A stretch of DNA of 64,000 nucleotides from Leuctra nigra (taxonomy: Eukaryota > Arthropoda > Insecta > Plecoptera > Leuctridae): NCBI GenBank assembly GCA_934045905.1, contig OW203765.1, positions 19,593,409 through 19,657,408 on the forward strand. Reading direction: 5' to 3'. Made by a program: the position numbers and the translations under genes. Shown here piece by piece: positions 33,302 to 45,798 of the stretch. The first letter of the stretch is position 1. Each line of letters begins with the position of its first letter. Under the pieces are notes generated by a model. The model saw only the letters and a list, made by a program, of their open reading frames with translations, did no database searches and was not told the origin of the DNA.

Positions 33302-36300
33302 TTAGCTCTTGTGGTGGGCGTTTGTCTTCTGGGCCTTCTTCTTACGCTGGGAAAGCATGTCGTAGAACGGATTGTGCGATATGCTCTGTCGAACGCATTT
33401 GATCCAGTCGTCCTTCTCTTCCGCCGTCGCTGCCGACATACGGTACACCGTGTGTTTGCCTGGAAGAAACAAGTCGAATAATTAAAACGTTGGCTAGAAC
33501 GTAGCAACACGAGCAAAGAATGATGATTAATAATCAATAATCATGCATATGAACCAATATAGTAGGTTTATAATAAGTAGGAAAACCATCTTGTATATAC
33601 AGCAATGAAAAGCGAGCAATTTTCAGTTAAACAATAAAAAGTGAAAACAATCCCCAATTAATGTGAATGTACACTAGGCCAAACAAAACTTGAACGTTCA
33701 ATAAATCTGATAGGCTGATAAATGTAAGATCGCACCATCAGAAGTCAGTCTAAGCGATCTCATTGTCTCACTCTAGTAGGTGACCTCACATTTCAATGAT
33801 AATAACAAGCTTTGATTGGTTATTATAGGACATGACCAGCAGTCATTCAAATTTGGTCAACGTTCAAGTTTTGTTTGGCCGAGTGTACTTATCAATAGAT
33901 CAAGTTTGACAACATTTCAAAATAAGCAATGCGGTAGAGTGTTGGACCAATTTTGCTAAAAGTGTGTAAAATGTGATAATAGGTCCTACTTTTGAGTTGC
34001 TCAATACAGGTCCATAAAATTAGAATATATTAATTAGTAGTATGAGAACAAAATTTCAGAGCAATAGATTCATAGGACCCTTACCTAATATGTATCGCCA
34101 AATGATTTAGGCAAGGAGGTAAAATGGGCGGTGGTACTGTAGTAGAAACATCCAATTTATCACAATTCAATGAAATGTGTTTTTGACAAATGCTCTCAAA
34201 TAATGAATGAGCTTTCGATAAAGATTTGAACACGTCCTCACCTTCCACCACCTTGCCCTCGCTGTCAGTCTTGCACGCCTTGATGAGATCTCCGCCCGCC
34301 GACGCGTGCAGCTCCAGACAGTGGTGCTTGTGCCTGTCTGTCACCTCGCGCACCGCGATGTTCTCCAGCGGGATGATGCCGCGCGGCTCCTTGTCCGTCG
34401 TGTACTCGAAGTAGTAGAGGCAGTTGTCGTTCAGGATGAACCACCGCCGCTTCCAGCTCTTGTAGCGACCGCCTGAAACAACATTTATGATCATCTTCTG
34501 CACTTCAAAGATGAGCGACGCTCGGTACACATTTCATGTGGATTTAGCTTGTGTCTACTGTCTAGTGATAGTATTTATTATCTTTTTAAGCTTGTTAAAA
34601 TATCCACTTTATTATTTAATTCAAAACCATTCAATTTTATCTATTACGATTTACGATAGAAGGGGAACATAATCTACATAAATGGGCTCCTTTATTAGGG
34701 TGTAGGTACCTACTCTAGCAATGTTGCCAAATGCAATTTAGAAGTTTGGTACATAACTTGAATGGTTGAGAAGTTTATGCTTATGAATGGACTTTCAATA
34801 CACATATAAAACCCAAAGAAGTGGAGCCTATATCAGAAGATTTATTCCCCTTCTCTTGTGGTACAGGACCACAATATAGTAGCTGATCAACTTCTATAAA
34901 AACAAATAATAAGGTCTCCCACGGTGCCCACCCCTTCATTTTCACGCAGTTCAACTAAAATTATCAAAAACTTACTTATTTGAAACAGACTGGTGTTTTA
35001 CTTGCAATTTAACTTTGAAATTATTCATTACTAAAATGAGATTGAGCATGCTAGTGGAAGATGAAGGGAAAATGCGTGCTGGGATTGATAATCTCCTGTA
35101 GACTAACCTTGCTTCCAGAGCCATCCCTCTTTGTCTGGGTTGAAGAAGGTGTGCATGAGATCGTTGCCATCGTCTTCGGGGATCTTGAACGGTTCAGTCT
35201 TGATGCTCTCGTAGAGGCTCTGTAGGTGAAACAAGCCGTCATTAAAACACTGTACATGATTCCATGCCAAGTATCACACTAACTTAAACAAAGTAGGTAC
35301 TCTTGACTCTACTCCGTTGCCAAGTTAATACAGAAATAGCAACTCGTGTTTTGGAATTAGAAATAACGTTGATAATTTAATGAAGCATGGATCTTTTACC
35401 ATCATGATCAAAGGAATAGTCCAGTAATTATAGTGAAATAATCAGCATAACCCACCACTAATTGCAACAGAAGCGTTTTTGGTACCGTTCGATTCAGAAA
35501 AGTGTCCTCTACAACATATCCAAAATCGACCAAAATCGCTGTACGGAAAAAGGGTTTTAATGACTTTTTAAATTAATTTCCCATGTTAATTCCATCTTGC
35601 AAGAAAAACTTTTTTTCATGTTACTCCGATTTTGACGAAACTTGGCAGAATTGTTCACCATCCTAAATGAACACAAATAGCTCTCTGAGCGTTTTCCTCT
35701 AAATCTCATCGTTTGGGAAATGTGGACCTCGCAAAACGTCAAATTACACTCAAAGTGACTTAAATCTTCGAAAACATGACTTTTCAATGGGCCATATTTC
35801 CCAAACGATGAGATTTAGAGGAAAACGCTCAGAGAGCGTCTACCTATGTAGAATCTACCTATGTACCTATATTTTTATGAAAATTCTTACTGCTAATTTT
35901 GAGGCAGTTTAAAAAAATCACCTTCTCTTATTTACATCTTTCCCTCAAGTATAGGGAAATTGCTGAACTTATACTTGGGATATCTAGAATTTAGTTTTAT
36001 CTCACTAAATTTGCTCCCTCCTATAGAAGCAGTGAGCCGCTTACCACGAGGAGTTCGCGAGGCAGATCGCCGCCGTTGTTGATGCCTCGGTTCATGGAGA
36101 TGAACTGCTCGACCGTGGGTTTCTCCTTGACACTGGGGTTGTGCAGGCTTGTGTTGAGCATGATCACGGCAAACGACAGGACGTAGCACGTATCTGTAAC
36201 ATTCAGACTCGTCACTACAATGTTCATCACACAGGTTACTAATTCTGCACAGAATTAGTAGTTGCAGGGGAATGCTATCCTCTGTATAACATTAATCAAC

Positions 36301-39300
36301 ATGAGAGAAGGGTTATGGAATATATATAAAAAGGCTCAATGATAGGTATTTATTAATTTCAACTGGCTATATGACTAATCCAGCATGGATGAGCTTTTTT
36401 GCTTCCATGGTAGATTCAATTTATTTATCTAGTGGCACAGGTAGTCTAGGTATAGTCATGGAAATTGGAAATATATTCGGTAAACGTTCCTTTCACCCCC
36501 TACCACATTCAAATAACTTTGCCAGTGTTACGGGTCGAGGGGGAGGAGCCGTAACTAACATAAATGCATGGCAAGGGAGAAGGAGACTTTATTTACCGAA
36601 TATATTTCCATGAATACACATTAAATACCTATTTAAATCTTATCAATAAATCTATGCTGAAACTCAAACATTAGTAAATCCACTGATCCACTGATGAATC
36701 CACATTAGTACCACTGATATTGAGGTAAAGAGTCACAAGGTGTTGGTAAGACTGACCTGTATTTGTGAATATATTGGGATTGAGTTGGCAGTAGCGTTGC
36801 GCAAAGCACTCCATCATCCGGTCGATCTTCTGCGCCTCGCCGGGTAGTCGAAAGCTCCACAGGAATTGCCTGCAAGATGGAAGAAACAACGTCAAATATC
36901 CGTATATGTTTCATATGATCTTTAAAAACCATGCTCAATGGTGATACATGTTTTACTAATGCTTAGAATCACATTGTGTAAAGTGATAACAGTTGGACTT
37001 GGAGATGACTGAAAATATTCCATGCTAAGTTTCTTGAGATATTAAATATGATTCACCATTTAACATGATGATAAGAGAATGGAGAAGTATGATGTGTCAT
37101 TGCTCCAGAGAGATAATGAAGTGATGAGTAAGTACCAAGAGAAATATGAACATTAGGAAATAAAAGTATAGAAAACACAGTCTATCAACGGGGAAAACGC
37201 AGCAAAATATTACTCAAATCTTATTAAAATGTTACTAAATTAACATTGAAATTAGTTTGAAAGAGATTGGGAATAGACTTCACACAGAAAGTCCTGTTCC
37301 TTGGGAGTATGTACGCATTATTACTCCCTTAATCGTGTCAAAAGTACACTTGAAGTCTGGTAAACCTGAATGGTCGAGCGTTTTGCTTTGAGTGACCTTT
37401 TGACAACGTAAACAATGTAAAAATGCATAAATACCATCCTATTCAAAACTACTCCCATGATCCATGAATAAGTGTGAACATATCAAGGACAAGAAAAACA
37501 GGGTTTTATGGGAAACTTTCAGTAGTGCCAGGATGATAGAAAAGAATGTACCTACGTTCAAAGTGAAAAATATCTGACTGAACCGGGGCTGGAACCGCTT
37601 TCCAAGCGAGAGCTCTCTACCCGACCGGACGGACATTAGACACAACGCACTGATGAGGGTTAGAGATCTCCGAGGAGAATGGAATGAAGGTAATGAATGT
37701 TCACTACAAACTGTCATACCCCCATGACTATACTGTCACAATGTCACATTGCACATGCGTGCGCGACCCTCTTACACCTCTGAATTACCTGAGCGCCTGC
37801 ACCAGGATGAGGTCTGTGAAGTCGTGCAGCTCGACGAAGCACTTGAGCACCGCCTCGTTGAAGTCCCTCTTCTCGCCGAGGTAGTCGCCGATGGCCGTCT
37901 TGTTCAGCCCCTCGCCCTTGTAGAGGAACTGCGCGACGTCCTCCGCCTGCGCGACGTTCAGCAGCCCGTGGTCGCGCAGGTACTCCATGCCCTTCTTCGG
38001 GTCCATGTTGAACTTCTTGCGGCCGATCGACATCTGCTTGGCCTTTGTGTTGTTCTTGCTGCAATGGGAATGAGAACTCTCAATCATCACATCTCTGGGT
38101 TCATCATTATAGGTACAGAGGTTATTTGCCAGATAAATACTTTCAGGAAAGATTATTTATAATATGAATGAATCGCTGAAAATTGTTGGTACCTAACTAT
38201 AGACCTTACAAGTACCTAAGTACCTATGTTGATAGTATGTTACATTAGACAAACTAATACTGCAGACATCAAAGACATTACCCAATTTTTTGAAAAGTGT
38301 AATTTATAATTTATGGTACCTACATTACTTAACAATACTTTCTGTCCACAAGAGATAGTCTCAATATCATGTAATATTTATATTTTAACCATTTTTAATT
38401 TGTCAAACGTCTTAGTCCAGTAAGTCTGAGGGTGGAGCATTTTTGCTCTAAGAGGATTACCACTTCAGAGGACCACTACAGGTACTGATAAGCTGTAAAA
38501 AAAACCATTAGGTAATTTCATGAAATTGAGCCTATTTCTCGTGGTACAGAACTAATGTGAGGGACTATTTTAGGTAGTATTACCAAAGATAAGTTATTTC
38601 AGATTAAGAGTCTACAATACTTGATGAAATCCATGTCTTATGAAGCACAAAAAGGCGGCCCCTACTTTTTTCTAAACGGCTTTACCGATTGTCTTCAAAT
38701 TTTCACAGGTTATAGATAAAGAGTAAATCTGTGTCTCTAGTGGCCCCAAAGTTTAATTTTTTGTTTAGTTATTTCGGGGCAGAGGTGCCAAAAAGACTCA
38801 AATATTGCCCATGTTAGCACTTCCTCAAAACGAGAAAAAACATTTTTTTTTTTTTTTTCGATCACTAGAGACACAGATTTACTCTTTATTTCTATGCTGT
38901 TAAATTTTGAAAACAATCGGTCAAGCCGTTAAGAAAAAAGTAGGGGCCGCCTTTTTTTGTTTTTTTGTGGTTTGCAATATTTGATTTAAAATAACTTACT
39001 TCACAGCAGTATATGCAACATGCAACACACGATTAAATGTCACAAATGTCACGTACAACCCAGAGCTAATGCATTTTCATGCATTTCTAGGATTTTTTTA
39101 CAACGAAATCGAAATTTTCTGCGAGTCCTGTCGACTCTTAATTACTTTTCGGATTACTGTTTGAATCAATTTTCTTTTAATTGTATAACGATCTCCTCAC
39201 ATTAAATGAGTTCTTGGAAAACAACTTGATAGTAATTTTGTCCACAGACAAACATGAATGCTTGTTGGCTTACCTCTCGTCAGCTGTCTCCATGTTCTCC

Positions 39301-39338
39301 ATCTCAGCAACTGTCTCTCCCAGCGCATCTTTCAGTTG
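33302..39338 (-). CDS. step: Cytohesin (steppke-like Arf guanine nucleotide exchange factor), N-terminus missing
   Basis: Seven minus-strand exons: 39274-39338, 37789-38058, 36757-36869, 36045-36193, 35108-35219, 34242-34472, 33302-33459. Phases agree and sum to 1098 nt (365 residues plus stop at 33302-33304). The first listed exon gives the end of the coiled coil ([17 protein letters not shown]). Sec7 follows from [10 protein letters not shown], with the catalytic glutamate in [18 protein letters not shown] (residue 71 of this part), then [15 protein letters not shown] and [12 protein letters not shown]. The PH domain starts at [19 protein letters not shown] and includes [20 protein letters not shown]. 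The end [14 protein letters not shown] is the polybasic tail. The loop reads QGGRY, the two-glycine form tied to PtdIns(3,4,5)P3 selectivity in mammals. Cytohesins activate Arf at the plasma membrane downstream of insulin/EGFR signalling. The start exon is not established. Confidence 0.95.
33670..33887. mobile_element. TACACT-family MITE, copy 2, in a cytohesin intron
   Basis: TACACTAGGCCAAACAAAAC and its inverse GTTTTGTTTGGCCGAGTGTA pair over 29 bases with one mismatch and TA ends. The interior (CCATCAGAAGTCAGTC...GCGATCT) is present inverted in the copy at 51735. Confidence 0.85.
34658..34854. mobile_element. MITE with GAGAAGGGGAA termini in a cytohesin intron
   Basis: AGAAGGGGAACATAATCT at the left pairs with AGATTTATTCCCCTTCT at the right; GGGCTCC / GGAGCC pair further in. 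A related terminus (GCGAGAAGGGGAACGAATC) occurs at 51975. Confidence 0.6.
35681..35836. repeat. Perfect 41-bp inverted repeat in a cytohesin intron
   Basis: 35681-35721 (CTCTCTGAGCGTTTTCCTCT...) is the exact reverse complement of 35796-35836, with a 74-base spacer. Perfect identity of the arms implies recent origin or gene conversion; probably a foldback MITE. Confidence 0.9.
38649..38956. mobile_element. Foldback MITE with about 93-bp arms in a cytohesin intron
   Basis: AAAAAGGCGGCCCCTACTTT near 38649 pairs with AAAGTAGGGGCCGCCTTTTT ending 38956, and AGTAAATCTGTGTCTCTAGTG pairs with CACTAGAGACACAGATTTACT inside. A poly-T run (38846-38858) lies in the loop. It falls between the coiled-coil exon and the first Sec7 exon. 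Confidence 0.85.
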
Positions 39339-39808
39339 CTGCAACAAACAAATCAAATCATCATTCATTGCCGCCATCATCATTATCAGATCATCGTCAC
39401 CGAGCCCAGACTCATTCATTAGCAAGTAACTCGTTGCAATGACATGGCGACATCCACACATGGCGAGGAATGGAATGATTGATCATTCAGCTCATAACTT
39501 TTATTTCATGACTAGGAGCTGCAAAATAACTAGGATCATATCAGGATCTGTTTGCGCCGATATAGTTCGAGTGGTTGGTTGTTGGTTAGCATGTCATGAG
39601 ACCAGATCTTTCTTCTGTAAACCTGTCCAAACCCCTTATTAGCTCACTTTACATCCCTTTGAGTTTGCCGTACACTTGATCGTTATTCTGTTCAACGATG
39701 CATTTACGTCTAGTTTTGAGCTGTGTTTTGGCAAGCATCTTTCATCCATAGTTCTAGAATCTAGATTATTATGTGACAAGTTATCTCGACGCTTCATCAC
39801 ATATTTCG

Positions 39809-39837
39809 CCCCCCCCCCCCCCCCCCCCCCCCCCCCC
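39809..39837. repeat. Poly-C tract, 29 bases
   Basis: An uninterrupted run of 29 C upstream of the cytohesin coiled-coil exon, likely length-variable and error-prone to sequence. Confidence 0.95.
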
Positions 39838-40022
39838 GAGGCCTTGCTCCGCCTCAACCTTCATCAACTCATCATCAGCGACGATGTCGAGACGTCAGGT
39901 CATGTCTTGCAATACGTGGAGAGCAATTGACAGTAGACGTGACATGACAGGACGAATGAAACGTGTATGACTCTAGCTACTTTTAGCTGCGACAAAATGT
40001 TTTCGAAGTTAGTGCTGTATAA

Positions 40023-40159
40023 GGGCCAGTTTTTCAATGCCTTGCTAACTTTTAAACAGTCAATTAAGACTATATTGCCATAGCAACAGCCAATGACAAT
40101 CCTGGAATGGTCGTTTAAAACTTAAGCACTGGTTTATCAGACTATTGAAAGACCGGCCC
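40023..40159. mobile_element. PIF/Harbinger-like MITE, 137 bp
   Basis: GGGCCAGTTTTTCAAT and ATTGAAAGACCGGCCC are inverted ends with two mismatches. Both sides carry TAA (40020-40022 and 40160-40162), a 3-bp target duplication of the kind made by PIF/Harbinger elements. Confidence 0.75.
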
Positions 40160-40416
40160 TAAGTGTAATTATAGCTGTATGAATATTCATTCATGAAAAT
40201 AATGCGAGAGTTACAAAACAACCTGATAGGTTCGGCAAAAAACGACAGAGAATTAAATTGTTTGAAGTGTTGGACTCAAAATATTTTAGGGCGAAGTAGA
40301 CAAGTCATTTAGGAAATGATATCTGAAATCATGCTGCTATTATTTAATTACTTATAAACATCATGATAAACGGTAATGTGTACTGACTATACACACAATT
40401 ACCACTCACCACCTAC

Positions 40417-40485
40417 TTGTAATCTTAGCCTGCTATAGATATTGCATCGCAAACACTCCAAGTTATCCCGCGAAACTGTGTACAT
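40417..40485 (-). CDS. Candidate alternative first coding exon of cytohesin
   Basis: On the minus strand an ATG at 40485 opens 23 codons (MYTVSRDNLECLRCN...RLRLQ) ending in phase 0 at a GTAGGT donor. Phase 0 is what the cytohesin exon at 39274-39338 needs, giving ...[11 protein letters not shown]. The peptide does not resemble the usual cytohesin coiled coil, and a matching phase arises by chance one time in three. Confidence 0.25.
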
Positions 40486-40664
40486 ATTAGCAGAAGACCG
40501 CGAGTGCGGTGGGCTTGCCCTGATAAGTGCCCTCGAGAGCAATGTACTGTCTGAGAAGACGCGATGATTACCGAGCAAGATGTCAAAGAAGCTATTATTA
40601 GTTGGTCGGAGCGAACGTAACGCTATAGGCCAGCCAGAAGGTCGTTCAGAGAGGTGCAAATCCC

Positions 40665-41519
40665 CAGAGTTGGGTAAGTTACTTGTAAAAAGGAACTAGT
40701 TACTCTGTAAGTTACCTGATCTCAAAAGGAACTAAGTTACTTGGTAAGTTACTTGATTTGAAAAGTAACTGAGTTACTTTTAAGTTACTTTAAAGTTACT
40801 TTTCGGATATTTTTTCGACAAAAAACAAACTTGATCGAACTCCGCCGAGGGTTTAACTTGTTCGTCTTATAGGCGAGCAAAGCAATTTTATTATTTGTAT
40901 TTACTCACAGTCATCGTACTCACAGTCAAAAAAATAAATTTAAATTGCACTCGCGGTAACTGGTAAATTTATTGCATGCACCTCGTTCTCTTCACTTCTT
41001 TAAATGGTCCATCCATGTGACAATCGCTTTGATTTGTGAAAGACTGCATCTGATTGGGTAGGTACATTTTATGTAAAAACGACCCTTATTGGCTAGTAAT
41101 GAATGACGTCATACTTGTTTTCACTTTGGATTGGTATGCTTCTCGGAAAAATTTGCTGCTGCACCTGCAATCATCCCCCAGCCCAACTACCTGCTAATGA
41201 CTTGTGGAAGGAATGAGATCAATGGGAAGGAAGGACACACATTTCATTTCCTGTGATTTGTTGTCTGGGTTTTAGATTTTCTCTCAAGAGATAGATAGGG
41301 AGTTTGTAGACTGTGAAAATATTATATTTTTGTCAAATTATTTCACCTAAAAGTAACTTTTAAAGTAACGAAAATTAAGTTACAAGTTCCTGTAAAATTG
41401 TAACTTAGTTACTCACAAAGTTACTGAGGATGAAAAGTAACTAGTTACCCCAAAAGTTACCTTAAAAGTAACTAGTTACCAGTAACTAGTTACTTTCGTT
41501 AAGTTACTACCCAACTCTG
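40665..41519. mobile_element. hAT-like non-autonomous element A, 855 bp
   Basis: Ends CAGAGTTGGGTAAGTTACTT / AAGTTACTACCCAACTCTG with perfect 8-bp target duplication CAAATCCC (40657-40664, 41520-41527). Subterminal regions are arrays of GTAACTAGTTAC and AAGTTACTT words. No transposase ORF. A shorter, inverted relative lies at 62126-62576. Confidence 0.95.
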
Positions 41520-41527
41520 CAAATCCC

Positions 41528-44135
41528 ACATGGGAAACTCTCACGCGGGTTTTATTACCTTTGCTAATACCTTCAAGCTTGTCAGGTGTAACTGAATATT
41601 GAAGGAGTTCACTTTTCAGCTTGAAGGTTGTCTCCTATGGCAATTCAATCGTACAAAATGTAGAAACATCTGCAAAAGTTTGGTCTCCGCGTATTTTTTT
41701 AATAACCCCTATGACTATCTCTTTTCACTACATGTAATGTACCTAATAAATAATAATGCGTAGTTAAGGTACTTGAGACATGTGAAATTATATCCAATTA
41801 GACGAAACCCGCATATTTAATTCAAACACGTCCGTATTCCATCGCAAGACTTTGGACTAAATAACTGAAAGAAAAGAGTAAGTAATTGCAATAGAATGCA
41901 AGATAAACTGATGTTGAATTATAATACAATGAACGGCCTTAATTAGTGTTGATCTAATTTAAATATGATAAGATCTATGTCGATACAACAATTACTTTGG
42001 TTCAATTGGTATACAATAAGTGTGGGATCTTAAATAATATAGGACGACTAGCAAATGATGCATTTAAATCGACTTCAAGCAGTACTTTATGAAAAAAATA
42101 TAATTTTTTCGCACTGTTTCTTGTATTATTCAAATATTGTCACAGATAGTTGTTCAAATGCAGTGTCAAGATAATGGGGTTGAGATTAGGAGAAGGGAAT
42201 GAAGGTAAAGGTAGTGAATGGTCATTGGTCACCAATGGTCAGACCACCCAGCGGTGATTTCGCCACGTCTCATTGCACATGCGCAACTCTCTTTACTAGG
42301 TTAATTTCAAATCGTCAAGTTCGATTTTTCGCAATCGTAACGTTCGATTTTTCGCACTCACAATGTTAACCCCCGGTAATGATCTGTCTGCGCTCGTGAG
42401 GTATGTAAGACGGTGTAGGAAGCTAGGTCGAGTGACGTCATCAAAGTGCTGGGAAGTCAAGAACAATCGCCCAGTGCAATGACGAGCTGTGATGACACAC
42501 TTTTATAAGAATATCAGTCGACTCATTCATTCCATCAACAACAACATGCTGGTTGCAGGAGTTGGCTTTTAACAGTATCCTGCTTCCGATATGCAACTGT
42601 TATGTACACCTGGCCAAAGTAAAAACGGAATTTGAACGAAATGGTTTGGGATTCCTTGAAAATCAATCATTGTTATTATCAATGCAATCAGAGCTCTGAT
42701 CAGACAATCCGGTTCCTTTTACCACCTTTTTTACTTTGACTAAGAGTGTACAGCGAGGAGTGACCAAATCGGAAAAAATTGGTTAATATCACACAAAATA
42801 TAAAAAAATCCCAAAAACTACAGGATATAAAATAAATCAGAATATTTTACAAAATATACTTTAATTAAACAAAGTATATTTTGTAACTTAAACCACTGAG
42901 ACCATTGTTAGCCTATCGGGACTTACTAATAGCTAGATAGTACTCGTTTATCACCAAATTTGAGTATAAACAATTTGCTTTTATGATAAGAAATTGTTTT
43001 GTGCATATTTTTGTTGGATGCTACGAAATCAAGTATCGGTCATAAACAACAAAATATATTCGAAAATATCAGAGATTATGCTATAGATTTCAAAAACATC
43101 AACATCTATGTCGGATGCCAAGTTAACTAACTATTGACTTGTCATGATTTATGTCTCATTGACGACAAGTACTTCTTCCAGGGTTTCTCATCAATATTAA
43201 TGCGCTCTATGTAATGGGCCATGACAAAGCCAATTTGTTTCTTGCCATGACTAAATAATTCAGTCAATGAATAAACGAAGCAGCGCATCGCTGGGCTAAT
43301 GTGCATAAGTTACAAACCGAGCTGTTGTACAATATCCTGATACACATGCCCTTGACATCACAAGGATAAACACCGTTTATTGGCAGTTGAATAACTGCTG
43401 ATAGTGATAACATTATCGGGGACGATTTAACAATAGAACACATAAAAAGCCCTAAAAAGGTGAACTACGACTTGAAAACTTAAAGAATGTCTGTCCAACC
43501 AAATGTTTCATCAAGTATTAGAAAATGCGTTTGTCACAATAAAAAAGTTTCACTAAAGAAAACAAAAATACTAAGAAATGTTCAAATATTTGTATCCATT
43601 ACTTGCAGTTAAGTCAGTAGACAATTTGCACATATACTTACTAATGTAATCTAAGCAGTCTCTGGGATCGTTTTTGAACGGGATACTTGTGATTCGCTAA
43701 AATTTAAAAAAAATTAATCCTAAGTGCTTCTGAATTTATCGAAAACTCATCTACCATAAAAAGTTAACAAAAAGGTTATTCCCTTCAAAACGTGGCCTGA
43801 AAACTGATGTGCCAGCAAAAGTACATAATTTACAACTGGTTTTCCCTATTTTTAATTAAGCGAAATACTGATACTAATTGCACAAAATAAGCAAGTTTAA
43901 ATAATAAACGCGAATAAGATTAAGGATAAGACTTATAATATGATGCCGATGTAATAAATATAAGTTATGGTTGAGAACTTCCAAGGAAACAGAACCAAAA
44001 GATAATGAAAACACATGTGTCCAGTTCTCGAATAGGGGAAGAAAAATCATCACATTTGTAATGTTCAATTGTACGATGTAATCCACGTTTGGATAAAATC
44101 CAAAGAATGTTACGCGATCTTGGCGCCAACACAAA
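41528..44135. other. Gene-free stretch upstream of cytohesin
   Basis: AT-rich with no convincing exon. It contains the small MITE at 42604-42747; the remainder shows nothing I can name. Confidence 0.5.
42604..42747. mobile_element. TACACT-family MITE, copy 3
   Basis: TACACCTGGCCAAAGTAAAAA pairs with TTTTTTACTTTGACTAAGAGTGTA, and the interior TTGTTATTATCAATG matches, inverted, the interior of the copy at 33670. TA ends. Confidence 0.65.
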
Positions 44136-45798
44136 CGCACAGGAATGTTTCGGGAAAGAAGCGGCGAGCAACGCAACGGGAACAACGACAGAGGTCACGG
44201 GTTCGAGCCCTTGCTCGGCCGGCCAAAGTGTTATTACTTCGCACAGGAATGTTTCGGGAAAGAAGCGGCGAGCAACGCAACGGGAACAACGACAGAGGTC
44301 ACGGGTTCGAGCCCTTGCTCGGCCGGCCAAAGTGTTATTACTTCGCACAGGAATGTTTCGGGAAAGAAGCGGCGAGCAACGCAACGGGAACAACGACAGA
44401 GGTCACGGGTTCGAGCCCTTGCTCGGCCGGCCAAAGTGTTATTACTTCGCACAGGAATGTTTCGGGAAAGAAGCGGCGAGCAACGCAACGGGAACAACGA
44501 CAGAGGTCACGGGTTCGAGCCCCTGCTCGGCCGGCCAAAGTGTTATTACTTCGCACAGGAATGTTTCGGGAAAGAAGCGGCGAGCAACGCAACGGGAACA
44601 ACGACAGAGGTCACGGGTTCGAGCCCTTGCTCGGCCGGCCAAAGTGTTATTACTTCGCACAGGAATGTTTCGGGAAAGAAGCGGCGAGCAACGCAACGGG
44701 AACAACGACAGAGGTCACGGGTTCGAGCCCCTGCTCGGCCGGCCAAAGTGTTATTACTTCGCACAGGAATGTTTCGGGAAAGAAGCGGCGAGCAACGCAA
44801 CGGGAACAACGACAGAGGTCACGGGTTCGAGCCCTTGCTCGGCCGGCCAAAGTGTTATTACTTCGCACAGGAATGTTTCGGGAAAGAAGCGGCGAGCAAC
44901 GCAACGGGAACAACGACAGAGGTCACGGGTTCGAGCCCTTGCTCGGCCGGCCAAAGTGTTATTACTTCGCACAGGAATGTTTCGGGAAAGAAGCGGCGAG
45001 CAACGCAACGGGAACAACGACAGAGGTCACGGGTTCGAGCCCTTGCTCGGCCGGCCAAAGTGTTATTACTTCGCACAGGAATGTTTCGGGAAAGAAGCGG
45101 CGAGCAACGCAACGGGAACAACGACAGAGGTCACGGGTTCGAGCCCTTGCTCGGCCGGCCAAAGTGTTATTACTTCGCACAGGAATGTTTCGGGAAAGAA
45201 GCGGCGAGCAACGCAACGGGAACAACGACAGAGGTCACGGGTTCGAGCCCTTGCTCGGCCGGCCAAAGTGTTATTACTTCGCACAGGAATGTTTCGGGAA
45301 AGAAGCGGCGAGCAACGCAACGGGAACAACGACAGAGGTCACGGGTTCGAGCCCTGCTCGGCCGGCCAAAGTGTTATTACTTCGCACAGGAATGTTTCGG
45401 GAAAGAAGCGGCGAGCAACGCAACGGGAACAACGACAGAGGTCACGGGTTCGAGCCCTTGCTCGGCCGGCCAAAGTGTTATTACTTCGCACAGGAATGTT
45501 TCGGGAAAGAAGCGGCGAGCAACGCAACGGGAACAACGACAGAGGTCACGGGTTCGAGCCCTTGCTCGGCCGGCCAAAGTGTTATTACTTCGCACAGGAA
45601 TGTTTCGGGAAAGAAGCGGCGAGCAACGCAACGGGAACAACGACAGAGGTCACGGGTTCGAGCCCTTGCTCGGCCGGCCAAAGTGTTATTACTTCGCACA
45701 GGAATGTTTCGGGAAAGAAGCGGCGAGCAACGCAACGGGAACAACGACAGAGGTCACGGGTTCGAGCCCTGCTCGGCCGGCCAAAGTGTTATTACTTC
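44136..45798. repeat. 104-bp satellite array, 16 copies
   Basis: Sixteen head-to-tail units of 104 bp (two are 103 bp, with one T lost in GCCCTTGCTCGG near 45352 and 45770). Variation is tiny; two units read GCCCCTGC instead of GCCCTTGC (near 44521 and 44729). The unit contains no TAA, TAG or TGA on the + strand in any frame, so three overlapping ORFs of 569-602 codons cross the array; these are a result of composition, with no sign of real coding. Each unit has GGTCACGGGTTCGAGCCC, close to a tRNA T-arm with the Pol III B-box. No A-box is seen in the unit. Confidence 0.96.
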
